Of a stretch of DNA of 64,000 nt, positions 55,765 through 64,000 are shown in pieces; the stretch's first letter is position 1, and each line of letters opens with the position of its first letter. This DNA comes from Nematopogon swammerdamellus. Its lineage: Eukaryota; Arthropoda; Insecta; Lepidoptera; Adelidae. The notes beneath the pieces are model-generated. The model had not been told where the DNA came from. It searched no databases and saw nothing but the letters and a program-made list of their open reading frames with translations. Position numbers and translations under genes: made by a program. The DNA is taken from contig OX336358.1 of the NCBI GenBank assembly GCA_946902875.1, positions 16,457,194 through 16,521,193 of the forward strand. Reading direction: 5' to 3'.

Positions 55765-57655
55765 TTATGTAACTTGGAAACCCTCTTCAAAAGTGTGGTC
55801 GTTAGCCTTCCGATCGTAGCGCGTCTTCATCCGTTCTCCTGCTTGTAGACTGACCTCCCTCATATGAGCGTGGATTGAGTCCATCTTGTCTCGAAGATTA
55901 GCCACGTACTCCGTTATGGGCCTCGGTGAGTCTGGAACATTTCCTGTTAGGAGATCTGCTGGGAGGCGAAGCTCGCGTCCAAAATTGGCCAAAGCTGGTG
56001 TTTCATTGGTGGTCTCATGCACGGCAGACCTATACGATAACAGAAACAAGGGAATGTATTGGTCCCAGTCCCTCTGATGATTTTCTACCAGCTTGGCTAA
56101 ATGATTCTCTATCGTCTGGTTAAACCTCTCCACCATGCCGTCCGACTGCGGTCGATACGCAGTTGTCATGGTCTTGTGGATTTCCATGATGCGGCACGCT
56201 TCCAGGAACACTCCAGCTCCGAAGTTAGTCCCTTGGTCAGTGTGTAACTCCAGCGGCACTCCAAAGCGACAAAAGACCTCATGAACCAATTTTTGTGCAA
56301 CTGTCGTGGCTTCTTGATTCGGAATGGCAAACACTTCAGGCCACTTTGTGAAATAATCCATAACGACCATGAAGTATCTATTTCCGTTGTCTGTTACTGG
56401 GAATGGTCCAGCTATGTCAACTGCGATTCTCTCCCAGGGAATACCAACATTATACAGCTTCATGGCTCCCTTACAACGGGATCGCGGACCCTTCACTGAT
56501 GCACAAGCAGTGCATTTGCGGCACCAGTCCTCCATATCTTCACGGCAATGTATCCAGTAAAATCGTTGCCGAACCTTCATTAGGGTTCTCTTAACTCCCA
56601 AATGACCTCCTGAAGGGCCGTCGTGAAGGCAAGCCAACACGTCCTTCACCTTCGTTCGTGGAATTACCAACTGTAAATATGTCTCTCTCCCATTTGGTGT
56701 CTCCCATTTCCGGTAGAGTAGCCTGTCATGGAGTAGAAAGCTAGACCATTGTGCCCAATAACTTTTCGTCGTTGCACTTCTTGGTGCTACTTCTTTCCAC
56801 TCAGGTTTGTTTTCATACGCCATTTTCCAATAAATGATGGGCAACAAATCCCGGTCTTCTTCCTGCGCCTTTTTCATGGCTTCATTACTCCATTCTTCGC
56901 TTATGTTGTTGGTCCTGATTACTTTTACGGAGCAACATGCTCCATACTCTTTCGTCTCATGTCTCGCGCAGTGTTTACATTCTTCCGGACATGGTCTTCG
57001 AGATAGGGCGTCTGCATTCCCGTGGGACTTGCCGCTCCGATGCTCTATGTCGAATTGGTATTCTTGCAGTTGCTCGAGCCAACGTGCAACTTGACCCTCA
57101 GGGTTTCTGAACTGGAGTAACCACTTTAATGCTGCATGATCCGTCCTTAAACGGAATCTCCTTCCGATTAAGTATTTGCTAAAGTGCTGCAGACTTTTGA
57201 CCATCGCTAGAAGCTCACGCCGGGTGACGCAGTAGTTTCGCTTCGGCTTCGACAGTGATTTGCTGAAGTAAGCTATTACTACCTCCTTGTCTCCTCGTTG
57301 TTGTAACAGCACGCCTCCAATTCCCGTGTTACTTGCATCGGTGTCGACGATGAATACTCCATCTGTGTCGGGATATCCCAAGATTGGTGAATTACATAGG
57401 TACTGCTTCAGTTCTCCAAAGGATCGGTGGCAGTCTTCATTCCATTCAAAGTGTCGTTTCTCTTCTGTCAGCCGATGAAGGGGCTTAGCAATTTCCGAAA
57501 AACCCTTCACATCGTCGGTAGTAAGAGCATAAACCGAGGAATGCACGTACCGAGGATTGGCCACTTCTGTACCGCTTCGATCTTCTTCGGCTCTGTCTGA
57601 ACACCGTCCTCGGATATCACGTGGCCCAGGTAACTGACGTTGCGCTTAAAGAAAT
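55765..57655 (-). pseudogene. Gypsy RNase H and integrase
   Basis: A 599-residue reading (57564-55765) has RNase H (FIVDTDASNTGIGGVLLQQR, YCVTRRELLAMVKSLQHF, LRTDHAALKWLLQF), the integrase zinc finger (GHLGVKRTLMKVRQRFYW and CRKCTACASVKG) and the catalytic residues in VDIAGPFPV, HTDQGTNFGA and DGMVERFNQTIENHL. The C-terminal 71 residues are in another frame (55790-55575). RT sequence joins in a different frame at the other end. Domains are readable but the polyprotein is not. Confidence 0.88.
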
Positions 57656-57659
57656 CGCA

Positions 57660-58435
57660 TTTTTATTATTAAACGGTTTTATTTAGCTTGACTCCGTATA
57701 TTTGTTTCTATCTTTGTTTCAAATCTTGCGACACCTTTTCAACTACTTCTACTGAACCGATTTTTATGAAACCCTCTACATGGACCTCTGGGGGGGGGGT
57801 CGACTGTTATTGGTCCAATACTCGTGGGAACAACATGAAAAAAAAATTATAAAAAAAATATAACTAAAAACGAACAAATAAAAAATAGGCAAAAAAACTT
57901 TTAAGTTAAACGGTTTTATTAAAAAACATCAGCTGTACAAAAAACTAGGAAAAAAACATCAGCTGTACAAAAAACGAGAAAATAATAAGGACACAAAGAT
58001 TTTACGTCTGGGTAAGAAATCGTGCAATACTAGCGTGCTGTTTTCTCATGTCAGATGCCAAAGGGCACTTTGTGTCGCTGCGTCAGCGGAATAAGTAATA
58101 AATTGAGACTTTTAACAGACTAATATAAAAACGTGGGGCGTATAATATGCGTAATAACATGCGCCCCACGTTTTTATATTAGTCTGTTATAAGTCTCAAT
58201 TTATTACTTATTCCGCTGACGCAGCGACACAAAGGGCCCTTTGGCATCCGACATGAGAAGACAGCACGCTAGTATTGCACGATTTCTTACCCAGACGTAA
58301 AATCTTAAGAAGGCCCAGGTTTGTGTCCTTATTATTTTCTCGTTTTTTGTACAGCTGATGTCTTTTAATAAAACCGTTTAACTTATTTAGAGCTTAGCTT
58401 TAGATTAGCTCCACGGATTTTATATAGTACATTTT
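57660..58435. mobile_element. Palindromic (foldback) element, copy 2, nested in Gypsy RT
   Basis: The arms 57885-58140 and 58150-58385 are nearly perfect inverted copies around CGTGGGGCGTATAATATGCG and its complement. The left part (57660-57885) is non-palindromic and includes a G(10) run. It is a close relative of the palindrome at 47030-48295. Confidence 0.8.
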
Positions 58436-58436
58436 T

Positions 58437-59311
58437 TCAATTGCTCACGTGATCGTCGAAAGTCTTGCCAACAATGATAATGTCATCCACGTACACTAAG
58501 CATGCGTCTCCAATGAATCCAGCGAGTACTCGATCCATTAACCTCTCGAATGTCGCAGGAGCATTGCAGAGGCCAAACGGCATGACATTGAACTGCCACA
58601 ACCCGCTGCCGGTTGAGAACGCAGTCTTCTCTTTATCTTTGGCATCAAGCTCCACTTGCCAATAGCCGCTTTTCAAATCCAACGTTGTGAACCACTTCGT
58701 GCCGCTCAGTGTATCCAAAATATCATCTATCCACGGAAGTGCGTAACTGTCCTTTTTAGTAATGTCGTTCAGCCTTCGATAGTCTACACAGAACCTGGTA
58801 CTGCCATCCTTCTTCTTCACGAGGACTACGGGCGAACACCAGGGGCTCGATGACGGTTCAATTACTTTGTTCTTGCGCATGTCCCCAATCTTCTGTTGAA
58901 CCTCGCCTTCTTTCGCCACTGGCACCCGACGTGGACGTTGTCGGATAGGCAGTGCGTCTCCCGTATTAATTTGATGTTTCACCATGTTGGTCCGTCCAAT
59001 GTCCCCGTCGTCGGTCGCGAAGATGTCCGAGTTAACAGGTCTACTGTCCTCTGAAACTCCATCTTGGTAAGATCCTTTTTACTTTCTTCCAAGAGCGAGA
59101 GCACTTTGGTTCTGTCTATCTTATCGCTCACAGTGATGGGCTCATCACACTTACGTAGCCAGGATACTTCATCACATTTTCCCACCACTGTGTCTGTTTC
59201 GAGTTTAATATCGGCCCGGCTCAAATTAATGATGCGCACGAATGCCTTATCCTGATTCTTTACCAAAGTTCGTGCAGTAATCCATTGACAGTCACATCCA
59301 CGCTTATCCAA
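58437..59311 (-). pseudogene. Gypsy reverse transcriptase, interrupted
   Basis: 59311-58979 is the connecting region. 58985-58437 carries the RT: CVDYRRLNDITKKDSYALPW, TLDLKSGYWQVELDAKDKEK, MPFGLCNAPATFERLMDRVL and the catalytic YVDDIII. The frame stops where the foreign insertion begins; RT resumes at about 57655 with FFKRNVSYLGHVISEDG. The interruption also lost about 20 codons. Confidence 0.88.
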
Positions 59312-59341
59312 GTTTTCAACAAGTGTACATCCCGTTGGGCC

Positions 59342-59851
59342 TTAGCCAGATGCACGCGGTAAATTCACTGGCACCAACGTCTGAGATCGCGCCTGCAATA
59401 TGGTCGGCCTCGAACAGCATAAATCTCCTGATAACCTTCCTCCTCGAAGAAATATTTCTTCACTTCCCAGCTTGAGAACTCCATTTGTTATATTGATTTT
59501 GCAGTCATGAAGTTTCATAAAGTCCAGTCCAAGAATAGAGTCATCAACTATGTCTGCCAAGATAACGGACTGATGATAAATTCTGCACCCAATTTTTTAT
59601 GTTACTCCTACCTCTCCATGGACAGGTATGTGCTGTCCGGTGGCAGACTGTAGTTTGTAGTAAGTGTACCGCTGCTGTTGATTCTTAATAAAATTCCCTA
59701 GAAGTTGCGATTTAACAATGGTCCGCGATGCTCCGGTATCCAAAGTTATTTTACACTCATAGCTGCTGATTTGTCCATCCACTACTAGGCTATTTCCGTC
59801 GCATGCTTGTGAAATCAAGACTATGGGGGCTTCCTTGCCACCAGCCAGCAC
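59342..59851 (-). pseudogene. Gypsy aspartic protease, frameshifted
   Basis: The reading 59851-59597 has the active site ITLDTGASRTIV. The next reading, 59560-59342, has SILGLDFMKLHDCKINI, the C-terminal part of the protease with its ILG motif. A stop and frameshift lie between. Confidence 0.8.
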
Positions 59852-59938
59852 TCGCCCCGTGGTCCTGGCGGTTACTCGTTTCCCTGGTGCTCCTCCGTTA
59901 TCGGTGCTTCCATATTTGATTGTTCATTGTTCGGGCAG

Positions 59939-61006
59939 CTAGAGCGGATATGTCCAAGAATACCGCCAGCGGTAGCAGCGAGGGGTAAACCTATTCCTAC
60001 CCGGTGTATATTCCGACACCTTCACTTTTCTCACTCTTTGTCTGCGAGAGTCAGCACGCACTGCTTCTACTTCTAATGCGTGCGCTAGGGCATTTTTCAG
60101 TGTCTCGTGATGCCCCAGTCGCACGGCTGCCCTCACTTCCATGTCCCAAATTCCGTCCACGAAAGCCTGGACCAGTGTGCTGACGATGAATGGTGCCGAC
60201 GATGCTTGGTATGCCTTTCGGAAAAGCTTTTCTATTACCAGAGCCCACTGTTGAAGGCCCTCGCCGGCTTGCTGCACACGGTCACGAAGTTGGGCTCTGA
60301 ACACATGTTCCAAGTGTTTGTCGCCATATCTTGTCTCCAGAGCTTCCAGCAGTTCTTCATGTGTGGTCCTCTCTCCGACGGCTTCCAAAACATGTAGGGC
60401 CTGGTCACGCAACCACAATGTCAACGTGGTGAGTGCCTGGTCGTTGTTCCACCCGTTGGCCCGCTCCACAGACTCATATTTTTTTTTGTAGGCGGCCCAC
60501 GAGGTTGTGCCATCATAAGGTGGAACTTTAAAACGTGTTCCTCCAGTCGAGGCATTCACGATTCCTCCAGCGGTTTGTATTTTTTCCAGTCTTGTCATTC
60601 GTGCCTCGTAGAGGTGTAACATGGCATCCTGCTCCTCCACTTTGGCGGTCACCTTCTCCAAGTCTTGGCGCAACTTGGACAGCGCCCCGTTTACTGTGTT
60701 TAGGATCGCTTGCCGACTTTCCTCTGTACTCTCCTCCGACTTGGCCTCGAGACGCTCCATGGCTTGCCGACTTTATACCGTAGAGCGACGATTTTCGTCG
60801 GCCATTCCGCTTAGCATTTGCATGAGCCCCGCCATATTGAATGAGCTCGGGTTCTGGGATGTTGCTTCTTCCTCCACTTCCGGAGGTTGTGAAGTACTGT
60901 CCTGGACCTCTTCTACGACGCCACGCTGCTCCTCGTCATTGTTCGGCGCGGCCGCCGCCATCGCCCTGGTTTGCATGCATTCGTTGTCCCTCCGCGTTAT
61001 TGACAT
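59939..61006 (-). pseudogene. Gypsy Gag, frameshifted
   Basis: Two readings: 61006-60773 (77 residues, acidic) and 60760-59939 (273 residues) with a coiled-coil start, then a capsid region with RFKVPPYDGTTSWAAYKKKY and FVDGIWDMEVRAAVRLGHHE. A zinc-knuckle region begins RCYRW and loses frame, so the CCHC box is broken. At least two frame breaks separate it from the protease. Confidence 0.8.
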
Positions 61007-61031
61007 TTTCTATCCCACTTCTGACACCAAT

Positions 61032-61198
61032 TGTTACGAGCACTGGGGCCGGATAGAACATTAAACAGCACAAACTCTTTTCTATTCTTTACTTTTCAAA
61101 CTTTACTATCGCATTTTTTATCTGACAACAAAACTCCCTGTAATTTTTTGACAGATTTCTTCTTTTTATACATCAAACTTTAGGTGGTCGTGACATCA
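61032..61198 (-). repeat. Gypsy 5' LTR
   Basis: About 167-bp repeat; on the minus strand it begins TGATGTCACGACCACC and ends CGTAACA next to the primer binding site. Confidence 0.9.
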
Positions 61199-61725
61199 TG
61201 TATTGCCAAACTCCAGGTATTCGTGTTCATAATTGTATTATTTAATTTCTACCCAATGAAGTATCATGTATTTTCTACTGTGAATCGTTGACTAGATTTC
61301 AAAATTGTTAAATTATGAAAGGTCTCATTAGGCTGAGCAAACAGGTTCTGTGAGTTTCAAGATGACTTCTTGCATCATCGAGTAGGTATTTTGTACACCA
61401 TAAACCGGTCTATACTCGTTTAGAAAGTATCTGATTGATAATATTGAGAAATACTCTTATAAAGACATGATGTTTCAACAAAATTATATTCGCATACTCC
61501 AGCTATACAGTAGAAGACACCAAGAATCATATCAGTGAGTGAAATAATTGACATTGAAAATGTCTTTTCGTTCGTTCCAGGTTCCAGTGTAGGCCCCGAT
61601 TCAACGCCCCGATTTCACGAAAAAGTGCGATCCCCTTATATCTCGGAGAGTATTCATTCAAACGACACGTATTCATGAGAGCTGTAAGGTACAAAAAGAA
61701 TTATTCGAGAAAGTAAAAAAATATA
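61199..61725. other. Spacer, no gene seen
   Basis: AT-rich. GAAAATGTCTTTTCGTTCGTT near 61556 resembles GAAAATGTTTTTTCGTTCGCT near 54223, so parts of the two regions flanking the Gypsy element are related. No gene. Confidence 0.4.
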
Positions 61726-61729
61726 GGTA

Positions 61730-62107
61730 AAAAAATATTTAAGTTAAACGGTTTTATTTAAAAAACTAGAAAAAAAAAACATCAGCTGTACAAAAACTAG
61801 AAAATAATTAGGACACAAAAGAAATTGTGCAATACTAGCGTGCTGTCTTCTCATGTCAGATGCCAGAGGGCACTTGGTGTCGCTGCGTCAGCGGAATAAG
61901 TAATAAATTGAGACTTTTAACAGACTAATATAAAACCGTGGGGCGCATGTTATTACGCATGTTATACGCCCCACGTTTTTAACGAACACTCGTCCAAACC
62001 AACCAAATGAGCCCAAACTCGACGGGGTTACTAGTACCGGTTGAAGAGTTCCACTGTACACCTCCTGACTCCATCATAAGATCCTCGTCACCAAGTGTAT
62101 TGGTCAT
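61730..62107. mobile_element. Half palindromic element plus one 130-bp monomer
   Basis: The left arm from AAGTTAAACGGTTTT to the CGTGGGGCGC centre is present and the right arm is missing. It is followed directly by one monomer of the 130-bp repeat (ACACTCGTCCAAACCAACCA to CACCAAGTGTATTGGT). This links the palindrome and the repeat as parts of one element. Confidence 0.75.
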
Positions 62108-62166
62108 GTCTGTCCGTTCTACTAAATTTAACATTAATAATTTTTTTTAAGCAATGTTGCGGTGTT

Positions 62167-62504
62167 GTTTTTTTTTTATGGAAACTGACACGGTTGGCTA
62201 CATCACCTACAACGTCCGTGATGTCAGCCCATAACACCGGGTGAACTAAGTGCCATGTCAGTGCTTCCCCCTTTGATCGTGCTGGCTACACTGAACTGGT
62301 CGGAAAACACAAACTATTTACATAGCCGTATCGAACGAGCTTTCATTCAGTGCGGTGGTATCAACCCGGGCGGGTTAAACCCTACCACCAAGTAAGATTA
62401 GGAGGGAAGGGACCTACAGTTTTACGAGGAATCCGAACCTCGGTCAGCCTCCAACGGTCAGCGGTCACCCATCCAACACTGACCGCACCCAGCGTTGCTT
62501 AACA
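62167..62504 (-). mobile_element. SINE with a 5S-rRNA-derived segment
   Basis: On the minus strand the order is GTTAAGCAACGCTGGGTGCG, GTCAGTGTTGGATGGGTGAC, CGC (62504-62462), which closely follows the middle of eukaryotic 5S rRNA. Next come a linker, the body shared with the SINE at 53642-53964, and a poly-A tail (T-run at 62167-62177). 5S-derived SINEs use the internal RNA polymerase III promoter; here the 5' third of the 5S part is missing, so this copy is probably silent. It ends 26 bp before the telomeric repeats. Confidence 0.8.
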
Positions 62505-62530
62505 TTCAATAGCGACAGTTGACTGTCTTT

Positions 62531-63050
62531 AGGTTCGGTTCGGTTCGGTTCGGTTCGGTTCGGTTCGGTTCGGTTCGGTTCGGTTCGGTTCGGTTCGGTT
62601 CGGTTCGGTTCGGTTCGGTTCGGTTCGGTTCGGTTCGGTTCGGTTCGGTTCGGTTCGGTTCGGTTCGGTTCGGTTCGGTTCGGTTCGGTTCGGTTCGGTT
62701 CGGTTCGGTTCGGTTCGGTTCGGTTCGGTTCGGTTCGGTTCGGTTCGGTTCGGTTCGGTTCGGTTCGGTTCGGTTCGGTTCGGTTCGGTTCGGTTCGGTT
62801 CGGTTCGGTTCGGTTCGGTTCGGTTCGGTTCGGTTCGGTTCGGTTCGGTTCGGTTCGGTTCGGTTCGGTTCGGTTCGGTTCGGTTCGGTTCGGTTCGGTT
62901 CGGTTCGGTTCGGTTCGGTTCGGTTCGGTTCGGTTCGGTTCGGTTCGGTTCGGTTCGGTTCGGTTCGGTTCGGTTCGGTTCGGTTCGGTTCGGTTCGGTT
63001 CGGTTCGGTTCGGTTCGGTTCGGTTCGGTTCGGTTCGGTTCGGTTCGGTT
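62531..63050 (+). repeat. (TTCGG)n variant telomeric array
   Basis: About 104 uninterrupted copies of TTCGG, written GGTTC on this strand. The only difference from the insect telomere repeat is A to C at one position. It adjoins true TTAGG with a single mixed zone (63051-63065). A gene reading here is an artefact. Confidence 0.95.
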
Positions 63051-64000
63051 AGGTTAGGTTCGGTTAGGTTAGGTTAGGTTAGGTTAGGTTAGGTTAGGTT
63101 AGGTTAGGTTAGGTTAGGTTAGGTTAGGTTAGGTTAGGTTAGGTTAGGTTAGGTTAGGTTAGGTTAGGTTAGGTTAGGTTAGGTTAGGTTAGGTTAGGTT
63201 AGGTTAGGTTAGGTTAGGTTAGGTTAGGTTAGGTTAGGTTAGGTTAGGTTAGGTTAGGTTAGGTTAGGTTAGGTTAGGTTAGGTTAGGTTAGGTTAGGTT
63301 AGGTTAGGTTAGGTTAGGTTAGGTTAGGTTAGGTTAGGTTAGGTTAGGTTAGGTTGGTTAGGTTAGGTTAGGTTAGGTTAGGTTAGGTTAGGTTAGGTTA
63401 GGTTAGGTTAGGTTAGGTTAGGTTAGGTTAGGTTAGGTTAGGTTAGGTTAGGTTAGGTTAGGTTAGGTTAGGTTAGGTTAGGTTAGGTTAGGTTAGGTTA
63501 GGTTAGGTTAGGTTAGGTTAGGTTAGGTTAGGTTAGGTTAGGTTAGGTTAGGTTAGGTTAGGTTAGGTTAGGTTAGGTTAGGTTAGGTTAGGTTAGGTTA
63601 GGTTAGGTTAGGTTAGGTTAGGTTAGGTTAGGTTAGGTTAGGTTAGGTTAGGTTAGGTTAGGTTAGGTTAGGTTAGGTTAGGTTAGGTTAGGTTAGGTTA
63701 GGTTAGGTTAGGTTAGGTTAGGTTAGGTTAGGTTAGGTTAGGTTAGGTTAGGTTAGGTTAGGTTAGGTTAGGTTAGGTTAGGTTAGGTTAGGTTAGGTTA
63801 GGTTAGGTTAGGTTAGGTTAGGTTAGGTTAGGTTAGGTTAGGTTAGGTTAGGTTAGGTTAGGTTAGGTTAGGTTAGGTTAGGTTAGGTTAGGTTAGGTTA
63901 GGTTAGGTTAGGTTAGGTTAGGTTAGGTTAGGTTAGGTTAGGTTAGGTTAGGTTAGGTTAGGTAGTAGGTTAGGTTAGGTTAGGTTAGGTTAGGTTAGGT
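63051..64000 (+). repeat. (TTAGG)n telomeric repeats to the edge of the window
   Basis: About 190 copies of the insect telomere pentamer, with a single TTCGG at 63059-63063, a one-base deletion near 63354 and an extra TAG near 63963. The G-rich strand runs 5' to 3' to the right, the orientation expected at a right chromosome end. No TRAS or SART type telomere LINE is inserted in the part seen. Confidence 0.95.

Larger units (their letters stand above)
55400..61198 (-). mobile_element. Ty3/Gypsy retrotransposon, decayed, with a nested insertion
   Basis: Direct LTRs at 55400-55566 and 61032-61198 start TGTTACGAGCACTGGGGCCG and end GTGACATC(G/A). On the coding (minus) strand the sequence after the 5' LTR is TTGGTGTCAGAAGTGGGAT, a typical Gypsy primer binding site. 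Gag, protease, RT, RNase H and integrase follow in the expected order but are split by several frameshifts, and a foreign palindromic element interrupts RT at about 57660-58435. The LTRs differ at only a few sites. GTAT lies directly left of the element and one base off on the right, so the target duplication is uncertain. Confidence 0.92.

Noticed and set aside
62519..63052. 177-codon ORF of FGSVR repeats
   Set aside because: It is the translation of the (TTCGG)n block.
63051..64000. Interstitial telomeric repeat as the preferred reading
   Set aside because: It cannot be excluded because the window simply ends here, but orientation, length and position at the edge fit a true chromosome end better.

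Overview
The window is eukaryotic and most likely from an insect, probably a moth or butterfly. It ends in a long (TTAGG)n array, the usual insect telomere repeat, with the G-rich strand pointing out of the right edge, as at a right chromosome end. The one host gene I can assemble with confidence is a spliced RhoBTB gene with GT-AG introns. The rest is dense in insect-type transposons (BEL/Pao, Gypsy, LINEs, Penelope, Helitron, hAT, Harbinger, a Polinton, SINEs). The lepidopteran assignment rests on the style of the repeats and on TACCTACC-like microsatellites, so it is an inference.

Layout. 1-3.8 kb: AT-rich tandem repeats, hAT and Penelope fragments, a LINE reverse transcriptase and a small MITE. 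3.88-29.73 kb, minus strand: RhoBTB (Rho-like GTPase plus two BTB domains), which I assemble as 15 coding exons. Their junction phases are consistent from start to stop and give 2196 nt, 731 residues. Its introns hold a Harbinger derivative (4.0-4.7 kb), about 50 copies of a 97-bp repeat (5.3-10.25 kb), a large composite inverted repeat (11.4-21.2 kb) split by a BEL/Pao retrotransposon (14.355-20.826 kb), a second related array (23.4-24.9 kb) and a third array (26.0-27.5 kb). The units of the first and third arrays are the 3' end of the adjoining RhoBTB exon plus its 5' splice site and the first intron bases. 29.7-32.8 kb: a 35-bp minisatellite with an internal inversion, an orphan candidate exon and a broken LINE.

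32.875-43.286 kb: a structurally complete Polinton (Maverick) of 10,412 bp with AGT...ACT ends, terminal inverted repeats of about 420 bp and a perfect 6-bp target duplication (CACCCC). It carries integrase, packaging ATPase, adenain-like protease, a phospholipase A2-domain protein, penton-like and double-jelly-roll capsid proteins, a DUF8207-like protein and several unknown proteins, but no family-B DNA polymerase. The phospholipase protein and the protease are joined by a canonical -1 slippery heptamer directly before the stop codon, a candidate programmed frameshift. Genes run divergently from one AT-rich central promoter region: integrase, ATPase and two others leftward, the capsid module rightward.

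43.3-64 kb: CpG-rich segments, palindromic Helitron-associated elements with nested insertions, a 130-bp tandem array, a palindromic duplication of a transposon gene, a decayed Gypsy element with a nested insertion, two related SINEs (one carrying a 5S-rRNA-derived segment), then about 104 copies of TTCGG abutting about 190 copies of TTAGG at the edge of the window.
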